Assembly: GCF_003634755.1 (NCBI RefSeq)
Contig: NZ_RBXA01000001.1
Span: forward strand, 248,001-312,000
DNA length: 64,000 nt
Reading direction: 5' to 3'
Origin: Flavobacterium limicola
Lineage (GTDB): Bacteria > Bacteroidota > Bacteroidia > Flavobacteriales > Flavobacteriaceae
Below the pieces are notes generated by a model. It saw only the letters and a list, made by a program, of their open reading frames with translations, was not told where the DNA came from and searched no databases. The first letter of the stretch is position 1. Every line of letters begins with the position of its first letter. Shown piece by piece: positions 27,136 through 36,127 of the stretch. The translations under genes were made by a program, and so were the position numbers.

Positions 27136-27737
27136 TTTATGATTGAAAAGATAAATCTTGAGGATAACTTGTTCAAGCAGAAATGCAATAAAAATTAATA
27201 TCGCAGTTGAGTGTTCATTTAGAAATATAATTATTTCACCATTTATGTTTATTTACAAAGTGTTTTTAAAACATTGTATATTTTTCGATTAGAAATATTA
27301 TTCCTTAATTTTCAATTAAAAACACATTCCATCAAGCCCAACAGAGGAAAATATCGATTACTATTTCTAGTATGTTTTACTAAAGTGTTATATCATTTCA
27401 ATTACCCGCCTGTTTGCGAATCTTTCCTTATCGAATAATCAACTTTAAATTGCCAATTAAAAAGCGCCTTATCCGCATCTCAATACTCTTTAAGCCATCT
27501 TTAAAGCAAAGTAACTAGCATTTCTGGTTCAAACCAAATTGTATAATACTCCAGCGCTAACATGATTTAATTTTATTATAAAATCAAAGTTGGATTTTGA
27601 TTAGTTTACTATTTGATGGATTAAGAATCTCTCTTAAATCCAAATAAAATAAGTTTGCACATCCAAAATTTAAGGTAAATTGAGAATATTTTAGATTAAA
27701 ATATATCATCTTACTCTTAAAAATAAAGGTATATCAT
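27136..27737. other. Long AT-rich stretch without a recognised gene
   Basis: About 600 bases between the converging ends of the efflux and nuo operons. All frames are broken by frequent stops, and no tRNA, repeat array or mobile-element end is apparent. It may be decayed DNA or hold an RNA that I cannot recognise by eye. Confidence 0.5.
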
Positions 27738-27772
27738 AGAAAAACCATCAAAATTGCTCTTGATGGTTTTCT
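27738..27772 (-). terminator. Terminator of the nuo operon
   Basis: AAAACCATCA (27741-27750) pairs with TGATGGTTTT (27761-27770) around a 10-base loop, 21 bases after the nuoN stop. The tail on the minus strand is moderately T-rich. Confidence 0.75.
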
Positions 27773-27793
27773 GTATATTTTTAAAACTTTGGT

Positions 27794-29164
27794 TTATGCC
27801 AATAAATCCAACACAAATGAAGGGTACAAACCTAATGCGATATTCAATACAATTGCAATAACAGCAACAGCATAAATAATAACGGGAGTTCCTTTTCGTT
27901 CTTCATTTGGTTCTTTGGTATACATCGCCAAAATTAATTTGAAGTAGTATCCAACGCTAATAATAGAGTTCACTACTGCTACGATTACTAAAGCCAAGTA
28001 ACCCGCTTGAATCGTTTGATTGAACAAAACCAACTTAGCAAAGAATCCGGCAAAAATTGGAATACCAGCCATCGAAAGTAAAGCTGCCGTAAGAATAGCT
28101 GCCAACAATGGATTTGTTTTTCCTAATCCATGGAAATTAACTACATCTTCGTTATCTCTATTTTTACAAACGTATAAAATTACACAAAAAGCGGCAATTC
28201 CAGATAAAGAATACGCTGATGCATAATACAACAAGCTTCCTGCTGATGTAGACAAACTCAATAAAGTCATCAACATAAAACCAGCATGAGAAACCCCTGA
28301 AAAAGCCAACATACGTTTCACATTCGTTTGTCTCAATGCCATAATATTACCAACGGTCATCGAAGCCATAGAAATAATAACTACTACCATTTTGAATGAC
28401 TCTGAAACATCAGCATTCATTACTGATAATAATTTATACAAAGTTGCCATAGCAACTACTTTGGCTAAAGTACTCATCAATGCTGTTGTCAATGCCGGAG
28501 AACCTTCGTAAACGTCAGGTGCCCAGAAATGGAATGGAACTGCAGCTACTTTAAATAACAATCCGATAGTTACCAATACAATTCCGATTGGGAACCAAAC
28601 CGGTAACTCAGCTGATTGTGATAATTCACTGATTTCCGTAACATCAAAACTTCCCATAGCTCCGTAAATTAAACAGATACCAAAAAGAATAATTCCCGAA
28701 GCAAAAGATCCCATCAAGAAATACTTCATTCCCGCTTCGTTACTTTTTAAATTCATACGATCACTTGCCGCAAGAATATACAGCGCAATTGATAATACTT
28801 CAATTCCTAAAAAGAACATTGCTAAGTTTCCAAAAGAAACCATTGCTACTGCTCCTGCCAATAAAAATATTTTTATGGCAATATAATCAGAGATTTTAGA
28901 TTGATGATTTTCGTAAAAATTATGTCCCAAAGCCACCAAGAAAATGGTAAGCACAATAAACAAAGACGAAAAGGTACTTGAAAATTTACTCACAACAATC
29001 ATGTTATTGTAGTAACTCTCCGTAGAATTAAATTCAGATATCGTTAAACCCAACACTCCCAATAATCCAAGTATTGTTATTGGAACAATGGCTTTCCTTA
29101 AATTAAAAATTTCAAATAAAAGGCATAAAACACCTAATCCTATTATAGCTATTAATGTATTCAT
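27794..29164 (-). CDS. nuoN: NADH-quinone oxidoreductase subunit N
   Basis: 456 residues, about 14 membrane helices. It is one of three antiporter-like proton channels of complex I. The family lysine/glutamate centres are visible: MFFLGIEVLSIALYIL (helix 5 Glu), ALLFKVAAVPFHFWAPDVYEG (as FKVAAVPFHFWAPDVYEG) and NVKRMLAFSGVSHAGFML. Last gene of the operon; a hairpin terminator follows 21 bases after the stop. Shorter than E. coli NuoN (485). Confidence 0.95.
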   Translation of the reverse strand: MNTLIAIIGLGVLCLLFEIFNLRKAIVPITILGLLGVLGLTISEFNSTESYYNNMIVVSKFSSTFSSLFIVLTIFLVALGHNFYENHQSKISDYIAIKIFLLAGAVAMVSFGNLAMFFLGIEVLSIALYILAASDRMNLKSNEAGMKYFLMGSFASGIILFGICLIYGAMGSFDVTEISELSQSAELPVWFPIGIVLVTIGLLFKVAAVPFHFWAPDVYEGSPALTTALMSTLAKVVAMATLYKLLSVMNADVSESFKMVVVIISMASMTVGNIMALRQTNVKRMLAFSGVSHAGFMLMTLLSLSTSAGSLLYYASAYSLSGIAAFCVILYVCKNRDNEDVVNFHGLGKTNPLLAAILTAALLSMAGIPIFAGFFAKLVLFNQTIQAGYLALVIVAVVNSIISVGYYFKLILAMYTKEPNEERKGTPVIIYAVAVIAIVLNIALGLYPSFVLDLLA

Positions 29165-29177
29165 TTTTTTATTTGAC

Positions 29178-30620
29178 TTAGTTAATTCGGTTTATTTGAG
29201 TTAAAATTTCTTCCAGACTTGGCGTAATCAAATCGGTAATTGGTTTTGGATACATCCCAAAAAAGAACAAAACACCAATTATAAGTACCAATGTTATTCC
29301 TTCATTGACAGTCACATCAGCAAAAGGCTTTGTATTTGTTTCTCCCAACATCGCATGTTGAAACATTTTCAACATATAATACGCTCCTAAAATTATGGTA
29401 GTTCCTCCTAAAATGGCAAACCAAATATTAATTTGTGAAAGACTGTATAAAACGGTGAATTCTCCAATAAAGTTAAAAGTAGTAGGCAAAGCAACAGATG
29501 CTAATACCAAAATTAAAATCATCGAAGTGAATTTTGGTGATTGCGTACGGATACCGCCCATTTCAGCAATGGCTCTGGTTTCGTATCTTCTGAAAATAAT
29601 TTCAGCTGCATAAAACAATCCAACAACTACAAATCCGTGTGCAATCATTTGTAAAACTGCTCCACGCAATCCGTCTAAAGTCAAAGTGTACGTTCCTGCT
29701 GCTATTAATCCAACGTGTGCCAAAGAAGAATAGGCTAATAATTTCTTTAAATCTTTCTGTTTCAAAGCAACTATAGAACCGTAAATAACACCTGCAATTC
29801 CAAGTCCTATGAAAATATACATGTACTCTTTGGCTGCCAATGGCGCCAATGGCAATTGCCAACGAATAACACTATATAATCCCATTTTTAGCATGATACC
29901 AGACAAAAGCATTGTCCCAACAGTTGGTGCTTTTTGATACACATTTGCTTGCCAAGTGTGAAAAGGAATTAATGGAATCTTAATCGCATATGCTAAGAAG
30001 AAAGCCAAGAATATCCATAATTGCTCGTTTGCTGTTAGATTCAATTTGTATAAATCTTCTAATAAAAGGCTTCCTGCTTTTTGATACATGTAAACAAAAG
30101 CCACTAACATAAATAAAGAACCTGCTAAGGTGTAGATAAAGAATTTAACTACTGCTTTTTTGCGTTCTTCTGTGTCTCCGTTACCCCAAATTAAAGCGAT
30201 AAAGTAAATAGGAATCAACGATAATTCCCAGAAAATGTAATACAAAAGACCGTCTGATGCCAAGAATGTTCCTGCCATTGCAAACGACATAAACAAGATT
30301 AACGCATAAAATGATTTTGAATTTTTATAGTCATTTCCAAAAGAGGAAAATATAATTATTGGAGTCAAAACTGTGGTCAATAAAAGCATTGCCATTGATA
30401 ATCCGTCTGCTTTTAGAGCAAAAGAAATATTAGGTTGCGTAATCCACTGATTGATGAAACTGATATTTTCACCTAAATTATAGTGATTTAATAATACAAT
30501 AGAAGCGCCTGCAGCAGCTAATCCAAAGAACAAAGCCACTTTTGAAGCCAGTTTATCGCCTGCAAGAAAAGTTGCAAACGCACCAACCAAAAGTATAATT
30601 AATATTAGAGATACATTCAT
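29178..30620 (-). CDS. nuoM: NADH-quinone oxidoreductase subunit M
   Basis: 480 residues, about 14 membrane helices. The antiporter-like signature is clear: YYIFWELSLIPIYFIALIWG (helix 5 Glu), AIKIPLIPFHTWQANVYQKA (helix 7-8) and DLKKLLAYSSLAHVGLIAAG. It forms a proton channel in the membrane arm of complex I between NuoL and NuoN. It sits nine bases after nuoL and 13 before nuoN. Confidence 0.96.
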   Translation of the reverse strand: MNVSLILIILLVGAFATFLAGDKLASKVALFFGLAAAGASIVLLNHYNLGENISFINQWITQPNISFALKADGLSMAMLLLTTVLTPIIIFSSFGNDYKNSKSFYALILFMSFAMAGTFLASDGLLYYIFWELSLIPIYFIALIWGNGDTEERKKAVVKFFIYTLAGSLFMLVAFVYMYQKAGSLLLEDLYKLNLTANEQLWIFLAFFLAYAIKIPLIPFHTWQANVYQKAPTVGTMLLSGIMLKMGLYSVIRWQLPLAPLAAKEYMYIFIGLGIAGVIYGSIVALKQKDLKKLLAYSSLAHVGLIAAGTYTLTLDGLRGAVLQMIAHGFVVVGLFYAAEIIFRRYETRAIAEMGGIRTQSPKFTSMILILVLASVALPTTFNFIGEFTVLYSLSQINIWFAILGGTTIILGAYYMLKMFQHAMLGETNTKPFADVTVNEGITLVLIIGVLFFFGMYPKPITDLITPSLEEILTQINRIN

Positions 30621-30629
30621 AGTATAAGA

Positions 30630-32519
30630 TTATTGAGCTAAAAATAAATAAGAAACAATGGCACAAAGCCCTAATACGAAAACAAAAAGATAAAGACCAA
30701 TGCTTCCATTTTGAATTTTCTTTCCTTGGTAACTTATTTCGTTGGTAACTTTTCCGAATCCAAAAACTAAAGCTGACAAACCTGTTTCTACAGTGTCTCT
30801 GAAAAAACGAGACAAGAAATTAATTGGTTTAACAAAAATAACGTCATAAAATTCATCAACATAATATTTATTGTAAAGCACTCTAGAAAATCCTGTGATT
30901 GCAGCATCTTCAGTCGGAACTGTATTTTGTTTGATATATTTGGCGTAAGCAATACCAATTCCTACTAATCCACCCACAACAGCAATAGCCATCAAGATAT
31001 ATTCAGTAGTTCCTAAATGGTGTTCAGCGGTTGCTAATTTTGGTAAAATTGGAATCAAATATTCATTCAACCAACTGTTTCCTGGTAAACTGATCAAACC
31101 ACCGATAGTTGCCAAAATTGCTAAAACAATCAAAGGAATAGTAATCAAAGAAGGACTTTCATGCAAATGGTGTTTTTGTTCTGCGGTTCCTCTGAATTCT
31201 TGGAAGAACGTTAAGAACATTAAACGGAACATATAAAAAGCAGTCATTATAGAAGCAACCGAAGCCACAACCCATAACGGAATATTATGATGGAAAGCCA
31301 CTAATAAGATTTCGTCTTTCGAGAAAAATCCTGAGAATAATGGTACTCCAGAAATCGCTAATGAAGCAATCAACATCGTAGCAAAAGTAATTGGCATTGC
31401 TTTTTTCAAGCCGCCCATATTTCGCATGTCTTGTTCTCCGTGCAAAGCGTGAATTACAGAACCTGAACCCAAGAACAAACAAGCTTTGAAGAAAGCGTGC
31501 GTGATTACGTGGAAAACAGCCACTTCATAAGCGCCTAAACCTAAAGCCAAAAACATTAATCCCAATTGAGAAACGGTAGAATAAGCCAATACTTTCTTGA
31601 TATCATTTTGAACCAATCCAATCGTAGCAGCAACTAAAGCAGTAACAGCTCCAACTATAGCAATTATCGATTGCACATCTGGAGTCAAATCAAATAAGAA
31701 ATTTAATCTTGTAATCATAAAAATTCCCGCAGTAACCATCGTAGCCGCGTGAATCAATGCCGAAACTGGTGTTGGACCTGCCATCGCATCCGGTAACCAA
31801 GTATACAATGGAATTTGTGCTGATTTACCACAAGCTCCAATGAATAAAGCGAAAGCAGCAACAGAAAGCCAATACATATCAAGATTCGTTGCACCAGCAA
31901 TAGCCGTTTTTAAAGTAGCATAATCTAAAGTTGAGAATAAATTTCCAAGAATGAAAATTCCAACTAACAACCCTAAATCACCGATTCGGTTCATGATGAA
32001 TGCTTTCTTTGCAGCGTCATTGTACTCTTGGTTTTTATGCCAAAATCCAATTAACAGATAAGAACAAAGACCTACGCCTTCCCAACCAATGAACAATACT
32101 AATAAGTTACTTCCAATTACTAATGTAATCATGAAGAATATAAACAGATTTAAATACGCGAAAAACTTGTGCATATTTTCATCATCGTGCATGTAACTGA
32201 TGGAATACAAATGAATCAAGGACCCAATTCCAGTTACGAAAAGCAACCACAAAATAGACAATTGGTCTAATTGAAATCCAAAATCAACATTGAAATTACT
32301 GATTTGGATCCAGTCAAAAAGTGAAATACGAATTCCTTCCGGTTTTGCCGCTATTCCCCCAAAGAAGTAAGCAGTTGCAATAAAAGAAACCAAAACCGAA
32401 AGCGTTCCTATTATTCCGGAAAGTGATTTTCCAAGGCTTTTGCCAAAGAAAACATTGATTAAAAATCCTAAAAAAGGAGCGAGAACTAAAACTAAAGCTA
32501 TATTGGTATTCATTTCCAT
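30630..32519 (-). CDS. nuoL: NADH-quinone oxidoreductase subunit L
   Basis: 629 residues from ATG at 32519, which abuts the nuoK stop; an ATG two codons in (32513) is equally possible. About 16 membrane helices with the distal proton-channel motifs FIGWEGVGLCSYLLIGFWH, QIPLYTWLPDAMAGPTPVSA, IHAATMVTAGIFMITR and DIKKVLAYSTVSQLGLM. The C-terminal part has the long amphipathic lateral helix region followed by a last membrane helix. Most distal pump subunit of complex I. Confidence 0.96.
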   Translation of the reverse strand: MEMNTNIALVLVLAPFLGFLINVFFGKSLGKSLSGIIGTLSVLVSFIATAYFFGGIAAKPEGIRISLFDWIQISNFNVDFGFQLDQLSILWLLFVTGIGSLIHLYSISYMHDDENMHKFFAYLNLFIFFMITLVIGSNLLVLFIGWEGVGLCSYLLIGFWHKNQEYNDAAKKAFIMNRIGDLGLLVGIFILGNLFSTLDYATLKTAIAGATNLDMYWLSVAAFALFIGACGKSAQIPLYTWLPDAMAGPTPVSALIHAATMVTAGIFMITRLNFLFDLTPDVQSIIAIVGAVTALVAATIGLVQNDIKKVLAYSTVSQLGLMFLALGLGAYEVAVFHVITHAFFKACLFLGSGSVIHALHGEQDMRNMGGLKKAMPITFATMLIASLAISGVPLFSGFFSKDEILLVAFHHNIPLWVVASVASIMTAFYMFRLMFLTFFQEFRGTAEQKHHLHESPSLITIPLIVLAILATIGGLISLPGNSWLNEYLIPILPKLATAEHHLGTTEYILMAIAVVGGLVGIGIAYAKYIKQNTVPTEDAAITGFSRVLYNKYYVDEFYDVIFVKPINFLSRFFRDTVETGLSALVFGFGKVTNEISYQGKKIQNGSIGLYLFVFVLGLCAIVSYLFLAQ

Positions 32520-32840
32520 TTATCCTTTTAAGTTTTTTAAATTATCGATAGTAATTGAACCTAAATTTCTAAAGATAGAAACCAGAATCGCCAATCCTAC
32601 CGCAACTTCTGCCGCAGCAACAGCCATCGAAAAGAACACAAAAACTTGTCCTTGCGCATCTTGATGATAGGTCGAAAATGCTACAAACAATAAGTTTACT
32701 GCATTCAGCATAATTTCAATTGACATAAATACGATAATGGCATTTCGTCTGTACAACACTCCGAAAACGCCAATACAAAAAAGTATTACGCTTAGGAATA
32801 TATAATTTTCAATACCAATGTGGTTTAAAATATTGTTCAT
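32520..32840 (-). CDS. nuoK: NADH-quinone oxidoreductase subunit K
   Basis: 106 residues from ATG at 32840 ([17 protein letters not shown]); a longer frame reaches back into nuoJ but would add a basic tail foreign to the family. Three membrane helices hold the conserved glutamates in [16 protein letters not shown] and [16 protein letters not shown]. Links the proximal proton path to the antiporter-like subunits. It starts one base after the nuoJ stop. Confidence 0.95.
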   Translation of the reverse strand: MNNILNHIGIENYIFLSVILFCIGVFGVLYRRNAIIVFMSIEIMLNAVNLLFVAFSTYHQDAQGQVFVFFSMAVAAAEVAVGLAILVSIFRNLGSITIDNLKNLKG

Positions 32841-32841
32841 C

Positions 32842-33354
32842 TTATTTTTGCAATTTTTCTTTTTTAGACAATAAAACAGTTCCAATCATAGCAACCAACA
32901 GTAATATAGAAGCAAATTCAAACGGAACCATATATTCATTCAGCAAGATTTTACCCAATACTTTTATAGACTGATAATCTTCACCGGTAGTTACGTATTC
33001 TCCAACAATAGGTTTTGAATTGATAAAAATGGCAATCAAAACTAAACAAATCAAACAAAAAGAAACAATAGCTCCTAATCGCGTAATTCTTGGTCGGTGT
33101 ACTTCTCTTTCCTCATTTAAATTCATCAACATGATGGTGAATAAAAACAAAATCATAATTGCTCCAGAATATACAATAATATGGACTATCGCCAAGAATT
33201 GAGAATTCAATAATAGATAATGACCTGCAATCGAAAAAAAACAAATCACTAAATAGATAGCGCTGTGAATCGGATTTCTGCTAAAAATTGTCAAAAATGC
33301 GGTTGCTAATGTGATAGCAGCCAATACACAAAAAATTATAAGTATCGTAGACAT
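32842..33354 (-). CDS. nuoJ: NADH-quinone oxidoreductase subunit J
   Basis: 170 residues, five membrane helices. The conserved third helix [19 protein letters not shown] carries the family's signature, with the hinge glycine of the proton path. The ATG overlaps the nuoI stop (TAATG arrangement), indicating coupled translation. The C-terminal [19 protein letters not shown] matches the last helix and basic tail. Confidence 0.95.
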   Translation of the reverse strand: MSTILIIFCVLAAITLATAFLTIFSRNPIHSAIYLVICFFSIAGHYLLLNSQFLAIVHIIVYSGAIMILFLFTIMLMNLNEEREVHRPRITRLGAIVSFCLICLVLIAIFINSKPIVGEYVTTGEDYQSIKVLGKILLNEYMVPFEFASILLLVAMIGTVLLSKKEKLQK

Positions 33355-33899
33355 TAGTTAGCGTTTTTAAGTTGAGCGTTTTTCATTGCCATTTCAAGCG
33401 GCATGACCAATTTATCTTTTCCAAAGATAAAATCTTCTCTTTCATAACTGGAAGGAACCAATACTTTAGAAGTCGTCAGGTAAATTGCATCTTTCGGACA
33501 AGCCTCTTCACACAATCCACAAAAAATACAACGCAACATATTGATTTCATAAATCGACGCATATTTTTCTTCTCTGTACAAATGTTTTTCATCTGCTCTG
33601 CGCTCTTCAGCTTTCATCGTAATCGCTTCTGCAGGACAAGACAACGCACATAAACCACAAGCCGTACAGTTCTCACGACCTTGCTCATCACGTTTCAACA
33701 TGTGCTGACCGCGATACACCGGACTCATTTCACGTACTTGCTCCGGATATTGAATCGTTACTTTTCTGGTGAACAAATGCTGAATCGTAATTATCAAACC
33801 TTTGACAATCGCAACAAGATACATTCTTTCCCAAAAAGTCATCTCCTTGTTAGAGACCTGCTTTTTTCTTCCCGATAAGGATATACTTTCTATTGACAT
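33354..33899 (-). CDS. nuoI: NADH-quinone oxidoreductase subunit I
   Basis: 181 residues. Two 4Fe-4S binding motifs that carry clusters N6a and N6b are visible: CTACGLCALSCPAEA and CIFCGLCEEACPKDA. An N-terminal amphipathic region docks to the membrane arm (TFWERMYLVAIVKGLIITIQ). It passes electrons toward NuoB. It is separated from nuoH by 115 bases that contain a dispersed hairpin element, the longest gap inside the operon. Confidence 0.96.
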   Translation of the reverse strand: MSIESISLSGRKKQVSNKEMTFWERMYLVAIVKGLIITIQHLFTRKVTIQYPEQVREMSPVYRGQHMLKRDEQGRENCTACGLCALSCPAEAITMKAEERRADEKHLYREEKYASIYEINMLRCIFCGLCEEACPKDAIYLTTSKVLVPSSYEREDFIFGKDKLVMPLEMAMKNAQLKNAN

Positions 33900-33914
33900 T
33901 TTTTATTTTTATTT

Positions 33915-33996
33915 GAAGCTTAATCCTGCTATTCGTTTCAATCTTTATTGTTTTCAAAGAAAAAACAATAAAGGATTTCCACTGCTATCAGGGCTA
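33915..33996 (-). repeat. Dispersed hairpin element, copy A, in the nuoH-nuoI spacer
   Basis: Read on the minus strand: a conserved left flank AGCCCTGATAGCAGTGG, then AATCC, a stem CTTTATTG/CAATAAAG with an AT loop, and a right flank with CGAATAGCAGG and AAGCTTC. The same flanks with unrelated stems occur at 44838-44923 and 52031-52089. Confidence 0.75.
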
Positions 33997-34014
33997 GGGC
34001 TTTTTCGGTACTAA

Positions 34015-35067
34015 TTAAAATCCTAAATAAGTAGCAATTTCTGCTCTCAAAATTACAATTCCAGTAATTATAATATTAATGATTGACAATGGAATTAAAA
34101 TTCTCCAACCCAAATGCATCAATTGATCGTATCTGAATCTTGGAATAGTCCAACGAACCCACATATAGAAAAAGATGAATCCACATAATTTGATAAACAA
34201 AGCACCAAATCCTAAAATGTTGGCAATATTTACACCCCAATTTTCAACCACCCAACTCATTCCAGGATAATTATATCCTCCAAAGAATAAAACCGCCAAA
34301 ATCGTAGAAGAGATAAACATATTCGCATATTCAGCAAATAAGTAGAATCCCATTTTCATAGATGAATATTCGGTGTGATATCCTCCAATTAATTCACTTT
34401 CGCATTCCGCTAAGTCAAAAGGAGTTCTGTTTGTTTCTGCAAAAGCACAAATTAAAAATATAATAAAAGATAATGGTTGGTAGAAAACATTCCAGTTCAT
34501 ACCTGCTTGTTGCGCCGAAATTTCCCTTAAACTCAACGTTCCGGTCATCATTAACAAAGCAATCATCGAAAGTCCCATGGCAACTTCATAAGATACCATT
34601 TGCGAAGCAGCACGAACCGCACCCATCAAAGAGAACTTATTATTAGATGCCCAACCACCAATCATTATTCCGTAAACACCCACTGAAACAACTCCAAAAA
34701 AGTATAATAATCCTATGTTTAAATCAGTTGCCTGCAATAAAATATCTCTTCCAAACAAATGCAGCCTGTCTCCCCAAGGAATTACGGCACTAGTCATTAA
34801 AGCGGTACTCATTGCGATTGCAGGACCTACAAAAAACAAAAATCTGTTAGGAGTATTTGGTTCAAATTCTTCTTTAGAAAATAATTTCAAACCATCAGCA
34901 AGCGGTTGAAACAATCCGAAAGGACCTGCTCTGTTTGGTCCAACACGATCTTGAAGCCAAGCGGCAACTTTTCGTTCAGCCCATGTGGAATACATTGCCA
35001 TCAACATTGTCAAAGCAAAAACTGCAATAATGATGACACTTTTTTCTATGATAAATACATTATCCAT
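34015..35067 (-). CDS. nuoH: NADH-quinone oxidoreductase subunit H
   Basis: 350 residues, eight to nine membrane helices. It forms much of the quinone channel. Conserved segments include AWLQDRVGPNRAGPFGLFQP, ADGLKLFSKEE, FAETNRTPFDLAECESELI and the C-terminal RWTIPRFRYDQLMHLGW. It overlaps the end of nuoG by eight bases. It is followed by the 115-base spacer with a hairpin element before nuoI. Confidence 0.96.
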   Translation of the reverse strand: MDNVFIIEKSVIIIAVFALTMLMAMYSTWAERKVAAWLQDRVGPNRAGPFGLFQPLADGLKLFSKEEFEPNTPNRFLFFVGPAIAMSTALMTSAVIPWGDRLHLFGRDILLQATDLNIGLLYFFGVVSVGVYGIMIGGWASNNKFSLMGAVRAASQMVSYEVAMGLSMIALLMMTGTLSLREISAQQAGMNWNVFYQPLSFIIFLICAFAETNRTPFDLAECESELIGGYHTEYSSMKMGFYLFAEYANMFISSTILAVLFFGGYNYPGMSWVVENWGVNIANILGFGALFIKLCGFIFFYMWVRWTIPRFRYDQLMHLGWRILIPLSIINIIITGIVILRAEIATYLGF

Positions 35068-36109
35068 TATTACCCAAGTTTTTTTGATTAATAATGTCTT
35101 CTTCTGTCAATGGAATTTCGACCATGCTTATTTTCTTACGGTCTTCTTCTCTACCTAAAAGGATATTTTCTTCAGTAGCGATTTCCACTTTTTGTAATTT
35201 TCTGTTGTATTTATTTTGGTTGATAACCGAATCTTTTTCAAATGCTCTTGGTCCTTCAATAGTCCAATCTGCAATGTCTTTGTGGTCAAAACGACATCCA
35301 TTACAAATAAATTCATCCACTTCATGGTACTCATCTTTTCTTCCGGTAACACGTTGGATTTCGTCACCAAACATCCAAACAGTAGTTTTCCCAGAACAGG
35401 TAGGGCAATCTCTATGCGCATTATAAGGCTTGCTGAACCAAACTCTAGATTTAAATCTAAATGTTTTATCAGTTAAAGCTCCTACTGGACAAACATCAAT
35501 CATATTTCCAGAAAACTCATTATCAACCGCTTTCGAGATACAAGTTGATATATTAGAATGATCTCCTCTATCCATTACTCCGTGTACACGATCGTCAGTC
35601 AACTGATCTGCAACCATTACACAACGGTAACAAAGAATACAACGGTTCATGTGTAATTGAATATTTGGACCAATATTTTCTGGCTCAAAAGTTCTTTTTT
35701 CTTCGATAAAACGAGTTTCTGATTTCCCGTGCTCAAAGCTTAAATTTTGCAAATCACATTCTCCTGCCTGATCACAAACAGGACAATCTAATGGGTGATT
35801 AATCAATAAAAATTCCGTTACAGATTTTCTGGCTTCGGTTACTCTTGGTGAAGATTTGCTGTTCACTTCCATTCCGTCCATACAACCGGTTACACAAGAT
35901 GCCATTAATTTAGGCATTGGTCTTGGGTCGGCTTCACTTCCTTTGGAAACTTCAACTAAACAACAACGGCATTTTCCACCGCTACCTTTTAGTTTAGAAT
36001 AATAGCACATCGCTGGCGGAACTACTTCTCCACCTATCATACGTGCTGCCTGCAGGATTGTTGTTCCTGGTTCTACTTCTATGCTTTGACCGTCTATGGT
36101 TACTTTCAT
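35060..36109 (-). CDS. nuoG: NADH-quinone oxidoreductase subunit G, short form
   Basis: 349 residues, far shorter than the E. coli protein (about 900). The N-terminal ferredoxin domain has its 2Fe-2S cysteines in AMCYYSKLKGSGGKCRCCLV and ASCVTG; N5 is in HPLDCPVCDQAGECDLQN; N4 is in RCILCYRCVM with CPVGAL. A later pair, CPTC and CNGC, stands where N7 would be, but the third cysteine expected after CPTC is a threonine, so a normal N7 cluster is unlikely. The large molybdopterin-fold domain is absent. The frame ends cleanly and overlaps nuoH, so this is a normal short form rather than a broken gene; I recall similar short NuoG in other flavobacteria. Confidence 0.93.
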   Translation of the reverse strand: MKVTIDGQSIEVEPGTTILQAARMIGGEVVPPAMCYYSKLKGSGGKCRCCLVEVSKGSEADPRPMPKLMASCVTGCMDGMEVNSKSSPRVTEARKSVTEFLLINHPLDCPVCDQAGECDLQNLSFEHGKSETRFIEEKRTFEPENIGPNIQLHMNRCILCYRCVMVADQLTDDRVHGVMDRGDHSNISTCISKAVDNEFSGNMIDVCPVGALTDKTFRFKSRVWFSKPYNAHRDCPTCSGKTTVWMFGDEIQRVTGRKDEYHEVDEFICNGCRFDHKDIADWTIEGPRAFEKDSVINQNKYNRKLQKVEIATEENILLGREEDRKKISMVEIPLTEEDIINQKNLGNNG

Positions 36110-36127
36110 TTTCTGAAATTCTTGACT

